Source of the DNA: Diadophis punctatus similis
Lineage: Eukaryota; Chordata; Lepidosauria; Squamata; Dipsadidae
Assembly: GCA_023053685.1 (NCBI GenBank)
Contig: JALIGW010000003.1
Span: 139,311,126-139,375,125 of the forward strand
Length of the DNA stretch: 64,000 bases
Direction of reading: 5' to 3'
The number at the start of each line of letters is the position of its first letter. Position 1 is the first letter of the stretch. Positions 22,481 through 32,775 of the stretch are shown here, one piece after another. The notes below the pieces were generated by a model, which searched no databases, was not told the DNA's origin, and worked only from the letters and a program-made list of their open reading frames with translations. The position numbers were made by a program, and so were the translations under genes.

Positions 22481-23337
22481 TCTATATATATAAAAGCCAA
22501 ATACCACTCACGCATCATCACGAAATCTCCAGAACTGTAAAGCCTACAAACTTGAAACTTGGCAAGTATGTTCCTCTTGGCTTCTAGGTGCTCGCTAAGA
22601 AAGGATTTTTCAAAATGACCATCAGATCATTAGTTATTTCTTATATTATTATTAACACGCTCTGATGCTAAGGAGTTAGACCAGGGGTGAGTTCTAACTT
22701 ACCTCACTGCCGGTTCGCTTCCTCCTGCACTGCGTGGCCGCGTGTGCGCAAAGCGCACGTGCACATGCGCAGTGGCCAAAAATCCATTTTTTTAAAAAAA
22801 AGCCTATAACAAGATGGCGACCGCATGCACAATGCTGGAAACTCAGCTTCTGCGCATGTGCAGAAGAAAAAATACCCGAAAAAAATTCAAAAAAAGGAGA
22901 AAAAATAAACCACCCCAGACAAAAAAGCCAAAAACAAGATGGCGACTGCATGCACAGTGCCGGAAACTCAGCTTCTGCGCATGTGCAGAAGAAAAAAACC
23001 CGGGAAAAAATTAAAAAAAAAATCTAATTTTTTTAAAAAAAATTTAAAAAAAGATGGCGGTGCCCACAGACCGGCACTGACTGAACAGGTTCTGTGATGT
23101 CATCATGACATCACCAGTGGGTCACTACCGGTTCGGGCAATCCGGTCCGAACCGGTCCGAACCCACCTCTGAGTTAGACATTCTACTCCCCCTCCCCACC
23201 TGAAAAGAACTGTGTTCCAACTGCCAGTAGGCGTGGCCAGTGTGTGACTCATCCGGTCTGCGGGCTAGGAGTTCAGACATTCTACTCCATGCTAAGGTGT
23301 TCAGTTTCGTAGCGAAGCACGGGTATCCAGCTACTAG
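22481..23337 (+). mobile_element. Non-autonomous Helitron-like element, split by a hAT
   Basis: The 5' end TCTATATATATAAAAGCC begins after an A. The 3' end GCACGGGTATCCAGCTACTAG stops at CTAG before a T. This fits Helitron rules: TC start, CTRR end, insertion between A and T, no target duplication. Internal text includes CTCACGCATCATCACGAAAT and TTTCGTAGCGAAGCACGGG. Without the hAT insertion (22682-23171 plus one target copy) it is about 360 bp. No Rep/helicase is encoded. Confidence 0.72.
22682..23171. mobile_element. hAT-type MITE in the Helitron, perfect TSD, internal duplication
   Basis: 490 bp from CAGGGGTGAGTTCTAAC to GTCCGAACCCACCTCTG, between identical AGTTAGAC octamers (22674-22681, 23172-23179). 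It contains two tandem copies of a ~125-bp block beginning near 22811 and 22936. Each has AAGATGGCGA and CTTCTGCGCATGTGCAGAAG, so two NRF1-like and, with 23050 (AAGATGGCGG), three YY1-like motifs are present. Confidence 0.93.
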
Positions 23338-24415
23338 TATAATATAAAATGCTTTCATTTACTGTAATGTTCACATCTGTCACTAGAGGGAGGGCAACTA
23401 CATAGAATTAAACACTCACCTTGTATGTAAAGCAAAAAAAAAATCACTGAAGAATTTTTATTCTGGTCTTGTCTGAATGCTGTGCAAAAACCAGAATTTA
23501 GTAGCTAAACAGCACCCTATTATAGAAGGGAAATTCCTGCTTCTAATTTGTAATGTGATGGGAAATTTAAACTCAAGGACCCTCAATTTAGCTCTCTGAA
23601 AAGATGCTTCCAGCTTCCTGTACTGTCGATCAAAAGTCATTGGTGTGGTTATTCTAACTTTCCTTTCTTAAATGAAAAAAAAAATAGTGAAGAGTGAAGA
23701 AAACAAAAGAAATACTTCATTTTTCTGCACCACCCATAGAATTCCATCAATGAGATGAGATAATAAGAGTTTCATCTGGAAACATCTAAGACGATCATAA
23801 CTGGTCTTTGAACTCCTTTTCAAGCATGGAGAAATGGTCATGTCAGATTGTACATGATGAAATTCTTAAGGAGGCTAAAATATATATCATTGTATAAAGC
23901 ACTGTCAAATATCTAATATACCATAATCTGAAACACCAATATTCACAATGAGAAAAGACGTGAGGAGAATTTAATAAAATCATTTGTGCTCTGATACTGT
24001 TTCCCAGAGTAGCTTCTACTTGTTCTTCTGCTTGATGGTCTTCTCTTAACTTTTATCTTCAGATGCAAATTTCATAATTTAAATATGTGCCATGGGAAAA
24101 AATACTTCTTTTCATCTGTCCTGAATTCTTTCAGCAATATAGCCTTACTCTGATCAATAAGCCATTTAAAAAAAACATTGGTATGCTAACACCATGCAAA
24201 TATCAGTTACTACAATTAAAAAAGAGCTTATTTCTTGGAAGATTTGCATTTTAAAAACTTATATCAAGGAAATGTACAGTTCAAAGAATAAAAGCATTAA
24301 ATTGGTGCATTTTAACCATAAAGGGAAGATGATTAGAAAGTCCCCATTATATTGTAAAATATAAATAATATTTTTTCTGCAATCGCTAGCAAACTGGAAT
24401 ATTGCTGTACAAATA
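23338..24415. other. Unique AT-rich DNA
   Basis: No repeat or gene recognised. Confidence 0.4.
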
Positions 24416-24416
24416 G

Positions 24417-24653
<237 letters not shown>

Positions 24654-24654
24654 T

Positions 24655-25500
24655 ATTATTTTAATGTTAAGTATGTTATTTTACATGACACTTGCTTACA
24701 TTTTAATGTCACTGTTCTTGTTTAGACAGATCATTTCTAGAGATTTCCTTTTTTAGTTTTTAACCATTCTAAATAGTGCAGCTTTCTTATCAAATGTAGT
24801 TCATTCGTTCTGAGGATTGTCCATTTAATATTTCTTTTTACTCAGTGACCAAGGCGTAAGGAAACCTCTCTTATCTTATGATTATCCAGTTTTCTGTGCA
24901 CTTTGACAAGTTATTTTATCAAAAACTTTTCAGAATGTTTGCTATATACATTTATCTAGAATGACCAAGTTGATCTTTAATTTTTTTAAAAATCCCTAAT
25001 TCAAAATTAATGCTATGTGCTTTGGTTACAGAGGACGATACTAAAGACATGTTGTAGAAGGATTTTGTTTAAATCTACAGAAATGATTCAAGCTTGTTTA
25101 TGTTTCTCTGAAGCTTATTATGGAGTCATATCCAGGTAGACAGAAGGCTGCAAATCTCAGTATACCTATTAGAATATAAGTGATGTAGAACTCAATAAAC
25201 AAACATGCCTACCACTGCAGTAATGCTATGCTTGGATTATATATTGAAGCCATCTAATTCTCATGCTCGGAAGTAAATTATCTAATAAAGTAAACAGAGC
25301 AAGACAGAAACCTTGCTACATCCATGCTGCCATTCACCTCATGCATAACTCCTGAAAGAGCATACATGTCAGTAATCTGCTCTACAATAACAGGTATATA
25401 GGACTTGCAGGCTTTTTCACAGTTAAATAAATAGACAATTCTCATATGGTAAGATATGTAAAGTGAGGTGCCTACAGGAATTGGCTTTGGGACTAGTGTT
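24655..25500. other. Unique AT-rich DNA
   Basis: Nothing recognised. Confidence 0.4.
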
Positions 25501-25504
25501 TTTT

Positions 25505-26250
25505 AAATTTGTATAAATGGTCTGGTGCTGGACAGAAGAGCGAAGGGATGTTTGTTGGTGATATCAAGTCCTTCAAGGTGGTAAAAATCCAGAGGTATCT
25601 CTCCAAACTTGAAGCACACCCTTATGCAAATCTGTGGTAAGACCAGTGGTGGGTTTCTACCAGTGCGGTGTGGTGCACCGCACCGGTAGGAGCCTGGTGA
25701 TGACATAATTTTAAGCGCTTTTTCCGGCTTCTCCGTGTCCTGTGCTTTCGGAAAAAAGCCTTCCCATCCTCCCTTGCGTTAATACCGACCTTTATTCTTC
25801 CTCCAAAGCACAGCTGAGAAGCTCCCCAGCTGTGTTTCGGCTTGTAATGTCATGCTGAGCATGCGTGGAAGAAAAAGCGCACGGTGGGACACGCGCGCAC
25901 ACGTGTGAAATGTCACAATGTGCACCGGTAGCAAAATTAACGGGAACACTCCCCTGAGTAAGACCACACTACAAGGAATGTAGACAGTATTGATTATTGA
26001 TTCTTAAAAAAGGATACTGCAAAGCTGGACAAGGTGCAACAAAAATGGGGGACAACCAATGATTAGAGACCTAGAACACTCTCCAGTGGGATGCTGGATT
26101 CTGGGAGTCTGCACATCTTAAAGCTGTTGAGGGTTAGCCCTATGGGGATAAAAAAGAACTTGGAATGAAGAAGGGTAACTAGACTACGGTGAAGCAGCAG
26201 ATTCCCAGGAAGGTGGGAGCATATTTTAAGAAGAACGGTAAGATAAGAGG
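25505..26250 (+). mobile_element. Old CR1/L2-like LINE fragment, split by a hAT
   Basis: Text before the hAT (AATGGTCTGGTGCTGGACAG, ATATCAAGTCCTTCAAGGTG) and after it (AGCTGGACAAGGTGCAACAA, AACCAATGATTAGAGACCTA) resembles LINE reverse-transcriptase to C-terminal coding sequence in plus orientation, heavily decayed. The hAT at 25644-25956 lies within it. Confidence 0.4.
25644..25956. mobile_element. hAT-type MITE, CAGNGGTGGGTT family
   Basis: 313 bp from CAGTGGTGGGTTTCTACC to AACGGGAACACTCCCCTG. Target copies GGTAAGAC (25636-25643) and AGTAAGAC (25957-25964) match at 7 of 8. Confidence 0.88.
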
Positions 26251-26310
26251 TAATACAGCCTACAGCTAAGATAGCAACTCCCTAGAATGTCCCAGGGTAT
26301 AGCTTTAGGC

Positions 26311-26490
26311 CAGTAGTGGGTTCTAAATCCCGTTGCAACTGGTTTGCGCTCGCACTGTTGGGTGCGACGCTTCTGCGCATCCGCAGAAGCTTCTGCGCAT
26401 GTGCAGAAGCATCCCAGGTAGGTGGGCGGAGCCTCCCCCCACTGCTACTGGTTCACAGAACCAGGCTGAACTGGGAGCAACCCACCGCTG
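26311..26490. mobile_element. hAT-type MITE, CAGNGGTGGGTT family, short
   Basis: 180 bp from CAGTAGTGGGTTCTAAA to GGGAGCAACCCACCGCTG. Target copies CTTTAGGC (26303-26310) and CTCTAGGC (26491-26498). The core holds two overlapping TTCTGCGCAT palindromes. Confidence 0.9.
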
Positions 26491-26645
26491 CTCTAGGCTG
26501 AGAGCAGTATTGGTTTAATCTGGCAAGATTCTGTCTATTGGGTGTGAGAAATAAAGAACTGAACTTGGCTGTGGCTGACAGCAAGGAGAGATGTAGTAGA
26601 AGTGAGGGTGAAGGTTTGTTCTCCGAGCTTGTGGGTTGGTTTCTG

Positions 26646-26682
26646 AACATTTCGTTACCAGGCTAGGTAACATCTTCAGCAG
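26646..26682 (-). ncRNA. Hammerhead ribozyme motif (family B)
   Basis: Minus strand: CUGAAGA (plus 26673-26679), stem II GUUACC/GGUAAC with a UAGCCU loop, GAAA (plus 26650-26653), then UGUU. Core bases are complete and stem II is fully paired. The ACGU stem III of family A is AUGU here, so activity is doubtful. Confidence 0.62.
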
Positions 26683-26762
26683 AGTTTAGGGGATGTCAGT
26701 TTCAGTGTTTTTCTGTTCTGAAGCTCTTATAAACAGGACACTGACACTAACATCCCCTAAAC

Positions 26763-26800
26763 TCTGCTGAAGATGTTACCTAGCCTGGTAATGAAATGTT
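26763..26800 (+). ncRNA. Hammerhead ribozyme motif (family B)
   Basis: CUGAAGA (26767-26773), stem II GUUACC/GGUAAU around UAGCCU (one G-U pair), GAAA (26793-26796), UGUU. It is the mirror of the copy at 26646 with one change in stem II. Confidence 0.62.
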
Positions 26801-26894
26801 TGGAAACCAACACAAAAGCTCGGAGAACAAACCTTCACCCTCATCCTACACCTGAGCTACAGATATTCGCCACTATTGCAAATATAGTAGAAGT

Positions 26895-27066
26895 CAGAGG
26901 TGGGTTCCTGCTGGTTCGGACCAATTATCTAGAACCGGTAGTGGGAATTTCCCCCTGCTTGCTGAACCAGCAGCGTTGGCTGGCTGGACATGCCCCCGAA
27001 CCAGTCCTCCGGCTTGAAATCTGTCCATCGGAGCCAAATTTACGCAAAAATAACCCTCTGCGCATG
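26895..27066. mobile_element. Truncated hAT MITE, CAGNGGTGGGTT family
   Basis: Starts CAGAGGTGGGTTCCTGCTGG and follows the copy at 37221-37545 closely as far as AACCCTCTGCGCATG. The right half and right TIR are missing, and no target duplication is seen. Confidence 0.75.
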
Positions 27067-28195
27067 ATCCTACAACCTTGGGGTCTACTTCTAAGCTTAC
27101 ATTCCTATGTTCAAAGTTCTGTATTGCCTAGATAAGACACAAGTATTATTTCCATTTGTACCATATCTATTCAGAAGTTATGTATAAGGTAGGAGACCCT
27201 CCCAAACAAGATTGCAGGTCTTCCTGGATAAGCATTCAATCAACATAGGTTAGATTGTCTGAACAGGCCTGATGTGTTTTTCACACTTTCAGATTTTCTT
27301 TTAAAAATTAAAATGGAAAATCTGACGTTTTCCATTTTCTTCGGGTAAATATTTTTTATATTTTCATCCTCAGCACAAATGAAGCAATTAATTTTTTTAA
27401 AAAATTCAAAATGTATGTGTAAGATTCTTTCCTAAACATGATCTAGTAATAAATCCAGACCAGGTAAGATAGCAGATTCCTCTGTGGGTTTAAAAAAGGA
27501 AGAATACTGTCCACAGGCTTGAATTTGATAATAAGATGATGCATGGATTAATTTCCAAGGAAAAAAAATGGAAGAATGGGCAGAGAATCTGAAGACTACG
27601 GATCATCCGTGTATGAAGATGAAGGTTAACACAAGAAGAGCCTTAGATGGGGCCTAAAAGATGGTACATTCCCTGTGGAAGCTCGCAAACATCTGTCTTC
27701 TCGGAGAGAACAGGAGGGAAAGAAAAAATGAACAGTGAGGATGCTTGGAGGATGAATTCCCGTTGTCAGAGCCTGAAGTAAAGGCTGTGGTCCGAAGCAC
27801 AGGTGGCATTTAAAAAGGATTGCTTGAGTGAATCGAGTCTGCAGTAGGGAAAGGTGGTGTAGCTGGCCAGAGGCCTAGCAGAATAAAGGCAGTGGTCTGG
27901 AAAAGGAGATGGATTCCAGGAAGGACAAGTGCCTCCAAGGAAGGTATGCCAAGAAGATGTTTCTGGCGATGGAGCAGCTGGCATCCAGGGCTGATGCAGA
28001 CTGGGCAGCCCATGAGGATCCTAATTGCAGTACAACTGCTGCCTTCATAATCACTGCGACAGAAGCAGTGCAGACCAGAAGGCATGGAGAGGGCCTGGCT
28101 GAGGCTTCTGAGGATATTGGATCCACTGCAGTTTGGCTTTTAAAGAAGCACAGAAGGTGACAGATGCAACGATGAAATAGGTCTTCGTAAGCAAG
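27067..28195. other. Unrecognised region with a low-confidence coding-like stretch
   Basis: 27545-28160 is less AT-rich than its surroundings and contains an 83-codon plus frame (27909-28160) beginning MDSRKDKCLQGRYAKKMFLA. The composition recalls a decayed retroelement gag-type frame. I do not recognise a domain and would not call a gene. Confidence 0.25.
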
Positions 28196-28198
28196 AAA

Positions 28199-28612
28199 TT
28201 AGGGGACTGGAGGCTAAAACATATGAAGAACGATTGCAGGAACTGGGTATGTCTAGTTTAATGAAAAGAAGGACCAGGGGAGACATGATAGCAGTGTTCC
28301 AATATCTCAGGGGTTGCTACAAAGAAGAGGGAGTCAAACTATTCTCCAAGGCACCTGGGGGTAGAACAAGAAGCAATGGGTGGAAACTAAACAAGGAGAG
28401 AAGCAACTTAGAACTAAGGAGAAATTTCCTGTCAGCTAGAATAATTAATCAGTGGAACAGCTTGCCTCCAGAAGTTGTGAATGCTCCAACACTGGAAGTT
28501 TTTAAGAAGATGTTGGATAACCATCTGTCTGAAGTAGTGTAGGGTTTCCTGCATAAGCAGGGGGTTGGACTAGAAGACCTCCAAGGTCCCTTCCAACTCT
28601 GTTATTGTTATT
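28199..28612 (+). mobile_element. CR1-L3-like LINE 3' end, coding frame still open
   Basis: An open frame from 28234 to 28542 covers the ORF2 C-terminus: MQELGMSSLMKRRTRGDMIA, VFQYLRGCYKEEG, KAPGGRTRSNGW, INQWNSLPPEVV, KKMLDNHLSEVV, stop. The standard 3' tail to CTCTGTTATT follows. It has almost no decay, so it is a recent insertion. Confidence 0.92.
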
Positions 28613-28831
28613 AAGGGACAGAAGCAAGACTGATTCAGGCAGAGCCACGGCACTGGCGGGGCAGAATTTGTACTGGCAGATAAAGGTGTGTAACATGGGC
28701 TGGTGGAACGTCATCATTTACAGGTGGCTTTATGAGCTACTCTGGAATGTTGTCCACAAACATAAATGAATGTGTATTGCTTATGGTCTTTAAAGCCAGT
28801 TATATGCAAAGGCATATTCAAATAGACAGAT

Positions 28832-30006
28832 TAACAGAGTTGGGAGGGATCTTATACTGTAGGTCATCTAGTCCAACCTCCCCCAAAGCAGGAGACCCTA
28901 TAACAGTGATGACGAACCTTTCTGGTGTTGCGTGCCAAAAGTACAGGCACGTGAGCACTGTTGTGCTCGTGTGTGCTGGCACCCATAATTCAATCCACGC
29001 CCCCATTTGCACATTTGTGCAAGACCCTCCCTTGCACTCCCCCTGTGCATGCACCCCACACTGTGCATTCACACATGCAAATCCCTCACTACACATGCCT
29101 GCACCTCCGCCACCACGCATGCGTCCCCCACTTCTTCCAAGAGGGCCGGTGCGCCTCTTACTGGAGGTCAACCAGGTACCGGACCGTTCCCTGGCGTGAC
29201 AAAGCAGCAGCCATTCCCAAGCAGGAGGCAGCTCTCTTAGCTCTACCACCTCAAAAGTGCCATTCGCCGGCCGGGGAAGCTCCAAACGTGCGGCCTTGCC
29301 TTGGTTCCTCCCCGCTGGGAACCACCGTTCCCCAGCCGGCAGCAGCTCTCTGTTCTCCCCCACCTCGGCAGCCAGAGAAGCTCCGAACGCACAGTCTTGC
29401 CTGGGATCCTCCTCGCTGGGATCCACCGTTCCCCAGCCGGCAGCCGCTCTCTCTGCCCCCCCTCCGCAGCCGGAGAAGCTCCAAAAGTGCAGCCTTGCCT
29501 GGGATCCTCCCTGCTGGGATCCACCGTTCCCTGGCTGGCGGCAGTGCTCTCTGCCCCTCCACCTCGGCAGCCGGAGAAGCTCCGAATGCGTGGCCATTGA
29601 TTGATTGATCTCACTGTTAGACAATTTCTCCTTATTTCTAGGTTGAATCTCTCCTTGATCAATTTCCATCCATTATTCCTTGTCTGGTCTTCAGGTGCTT
29701 TGGAAAATAGGTTGATCCCCTCCTCTCTGTGGCAGCCCCTCAAATATTGGAAGACTGCTATCATGTCTCCCCCTCTTCACTAGACTAGCCATGCCCAGTT
29801 CCTGCAGCCGTTCATCGTATGTTTTAGCCTCCAGTCCCCTAATCATCCTGGTTGCTCTTCTCTGCACTCTTTCTAGAGTCTCAATATCTTTTTTATAGTG
29901 TGGTGACCAAAACTGGATGCAGTATTCTAGGTGTGGTCTTACTAAGGCTTTATAGAGTGGTATTAGTACCTCACTTGATCTTGATTGTATCCCTCTGTTA
30001 ATGCAA
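28832..30006 (-). mobile_element. CR1-like LINE, minus strand, split by a hAT
   Basis: The 3' tail (28832-28903, GAGTTGGGAGGGATCTTATA) and the coding part (29600-30006, including GTTGCTCTTCTCTGCACTCT reversed) belong to one older CR1 copy. A hAT-derived block lies between them, and about 110 bp of expected CR1 text is missing at the junction. The end at 30006 is marked by a 14-bp inverted repeat. Confidence 0.78.
28904..29598. mobile_element. hAT MITE (CAGTGATGNCGAACCT family) with ~100-bp tandem units
   Basis: The left terminus CAGTGATGACGAACCTTTC and GCACGTGAGCACTG/CCATAATTCAA text match the family at 1663-2083. From about 29276 to 29596 the interior has three full ~100-bp tandem units (each starting GAAGCTCC; starts 29276, 29377, 29475, 29576). 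The right TIR is unrecognisable and no target duplication is found. Long frames on both strands (283 and 215 codons) arise from the GC-rich tandem units. Confidence 0.7.
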
Positions 30007-30027
30007 TTTAGTATTGCATTAACAGAG

Positions 30028-30524
30028 ATTAAACAGAGAAATAGGAATGGGAGAAAGACTTGAATGTCTATGCAGTTCTATATATGCCTTTCAGCCATGA
30101 AGGAATCAATTAAACCAATATGATCAGCACTATTACTAGGCGGAATGAGGAATGACTACAAAGATCTTCAAATGCTAACTTAAAAGCAAAATCCCTGTTA
30201 TACACTGGTGGCCAGTGTGACAGCTAAAATCTCTGGACTTATAACTTCATTAGGGTTTTTTTTTTGGCAGAACATGTGCATTATAGACCGACAAGAATGA
30301 CAAGGATGCTAATTTTGGGGGTGAAGGGTATGTGAAACCTTGCTCAGCACAATGATAGGTAATTCATGGCGTTGTTCCTGTTACTCTCGATTATTGTGAC
30401 CTTTACTACATCCATCCATATGTGATAGTGCTATTCTTTAGCATGATGTCATGTAACCACATTGATTAGCAATGGCAATGCCAGCCATCCCCATTGTCGA
30501 GGTAGTCTCAGGACCACATGGATG
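30028..30524. other. Unique DNA
   Basis: Nothing recognised. Confidence 0.35.
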
Positions 30525-30532
30525 CTTTAGGG

Positions 30533-31074
30533 AAGGGGTGTCAAACTCGATTTCATTGAGGGCCGCATCAGGGTTGTGTTTGACCTCCGGGGCTGGGGTG
30601 GGCGTGGCCAGCTCGACATCACTCATGTCGGGGGCACCTGTGGTGGCCAAGTGCTAAGGCAGGACTGTCCTCAGACCCTCCCTCCTTCCTTGCTCTCTTC
30701 CCATCTTTCTTTTTTTTCTTTGTCTTTCCTCTTTCCCTTTCTCCTTTCCTGCCCCTTCCTGAATGCTCAAATGCAAAAAGGGAAACATTTCTCCTTTTGT
30801 TTTGTTTTGCTTTTAGTTTGTTTTGCTAGCCCTCTGCCAGTGAAAATGGAGCTTGGGAAGGCTACGTGTGCCCCCCCGAAATCCGTTTTCACTGGCAGAA
30901 GGCTGCAGGAGGCTGTCGCAGCTGGAAACAGAGTCTGGAGGGCCATGCATGGCCCTTCTGAGCTCCATTTTCGCTGGCTGAGGCACCATGCGGTTCCCAG
31001 GGCGGTCCCGTAGGCCAAATCTAAGCACCTGGAGGGCCGGATCCAGCCCGCGGGCCTTGAGTTTGACACCCCTG
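30533..31074. mobile_element. hAT-type MITE, GGGGTGTCAAACTC family
   Basis: 542 bp from AAGGGGTGTCAAACTCGATT to CCTTGAGTTTGACACCCCTG. Target copies CTTTAGGG (30525-30532) and CTTTAGAG (31075-31082) match at 7 of 8. A short derivative of the same family is at 52295-52420. The interior is pyrimidine-rich on the left and GC-rich on the right. Confidence 0.9.
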
Positions 31075-31304
31075 CTTTAGAGGAAAGAGGCAGGAGTCCT
31101 AGATAAGAGCTTGGTGGGGAGGCTATGGGCAAGCGCTGGAATGTATGGGAGAGCGGAAAGGACAGTGGAGAAGTCTGGGAAGCTTGGTGGGTGAGGGAGT
31201 TGCTACAGAATATGAGATCCCTGGGACCTCATGCACCATACTCTGGTTTATTGGGAGCAAAAATGGTGAGAGCGACTTATGAGTCAATTACAATTACAAA
31301 TATG

Positions 31305-32088
31305 TACTTTCTTGTTGGGGATTATACCAACTAAATTTAGTAAAGAAGATACTTATCTGATTATACATGTGTTGACAGCAGCTAGAATTACCTTTGCACA
31401 AAAATGGAAAGGAACCAAGGTCTCATCTGAAGAGGATTTAATTAAGAAAATTTTGGACTGAGATGAATAGAGTGACAATGAAAATTAAAGATAAAGAGGA
31501 CTCAGAATATTACAATGTTTGGATGAAGTTTTACAATTGGTTAGAGAATGAATATAGTTAGAACAGTTATTATACTTAAAAGATAAGGAAATGAACTTGG
31601 ATAACCCAGATGACAAAATTATAATAGATAAGGAGGTAGCAGTATAATACTATAAAAATATACCTGGAAATAATAAATGTGAAATAGATTCCTAATATAG
31701 AAGATATAAAAATAGTAAATTTCAAATGTAAGTTAAAGAGATGCATTGCTTGTCTGTCTTTTAAAATAGATTAAAAATGAATACACTCAGGAAAGGAGAA
31801 GAAGTAGGAAGAGGAAGTAGTAGAGAGGTGGAGAGAAGGAAGAAGGGAAGTAGAGAGGGGAGAGAAGGAGGAAGAAAGTAGAAGAAGAGGAGAAGGATAG
31901 AGGGAAGGGAGTGATTGGATTAGATTTGATATGGTAGGACAGATAGGCGATTTAGTAATGATAGATGTTAGAATGTTATATTTGAATTTTGAATTCTAGA
32001 AATATTATATAAAACATAAAATATTTCTTCTTCTTTTGATAATATATTATGATATATGTATTGATGCTTATATGAATAATGTTAAAAA
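31305..32088 (+). mobile_element. L1 LINE, 5'-truncated, 19-bp TSD
   Basis: The plus strand encodes the end of L1 ORF2: VLTAARITFAQKWKG followed by EEDLIKKILD, with a decayed continuation. A 3' UTR and a short A-run at 32084-32090 follow. The 19-bp sequence AATTACAATTACAAATATG is present intact at 31286-31304 and 32089-32107, the target duplication of L1-type integration. The middle is A/G-rich (GGAAGAGGAAGTAG type text at 31790-31910). Confidence 0.85.
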
Positions 32089-32107
32089 AATTACAATTAC
32101 AAATATG

Positions 32108-32296
32108 ATTTGGGACCTTCCATGCTGGCTTCTTCATTGGTTTTTCTTGTGGGAAGCTGGCAGGGAAGGTCGCAAATGGTAATCGTATGACTGTGTAGAG
32201 CAACTTTGTAGAGCAGTTGCAAGTCCTTTTCCTTCAATATCATTGCAATTTTGAATGTTGCTGAATGAGTGGTCATAAGTCGAGGACCACCTGTAA
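32108..32296 (+). mobile_element. Tigger-like MITE, right part
   Basis: Ends GGTCATAAGTCGAGGACCACCTG before TA, the terminus of the family at 36720-37094. Its left part is probably the CGACTTATGA text just upstream of the L1 at 31270-31285, which would make the L1 a nested insertion; that is an inference. Confidence 0.55.
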
Positions 32297-32775
32297 AAAG
32301 CATGTTTAAAGCACGTTCATTAAAATAATTTTTTAAAAAGTTAATAACATAAGTAGGTAGATAGTAAAAGAAATGATTTTTTTTTTAAAAGTTAAACTGG
32401 TAGATTTATCTATGACTACATTGCTGTGGTTCCCTTTCCTCAACAGACTTTTTTTCTTGGAAGCCTGATATAAGGGAGTGGAGTTCTAATAAATCACTGA
32501 TTATGTTACTGTGGGAAAAAATTGGAATTCATGTGAACACAAACACATGACTTTTCTACTATCTTTGCTTCGAAGAAATAATCTATTTCAGCTCACAAGG
32601 AAGCTTGAAAAAGGATATGGCTGCTTTCATGAACAGTTGAGAAAGGTACCCATTTTCCAGATAATCTTTGGAAAAGTACATAGCCCTTGTACATAATTCA
32701 TTGCATGCTTCTGATAATAAGGAGGCTTCCAGGTTTTAACACTAGGAGTCATCATCAAAAGGCATTTCAGAACTA

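Larger units (their letters stand above)
26596..26852. mobile_element. Penelope-like inverted pair with two hammerhead motifs (family B)
   Basis: A near-perfect inverted repeat of about 100 bp per arm: GTTTGTTCTCCGAGCTTGTG on the left mirrors AAAGCTCGGAGAACAAACCT on the right, around a 30-bp centre. Each arm carries a hammerhead-type core (26646-26682 minus, 26763-26800 plus). The organisation is the same as at 4480-5195 and 58853-59060, but the sequence differs. Confidence 0.7.

Noticed and set aside
27909..28160. 83-codon frame as a gag-like gene
   Set aside because: Composition is suggestive but no motif is recognised, and the flanks show no retroelement ends.
28818..29669. 283-codon minus frame and 215-codon plus frame
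   Set aside because: Both span a CR1 fragment, a hAT MITE and its ~100-bp GC-rich tandem units; overlapping long frames on both strands are a product of composition and periodicity, not of a gene.
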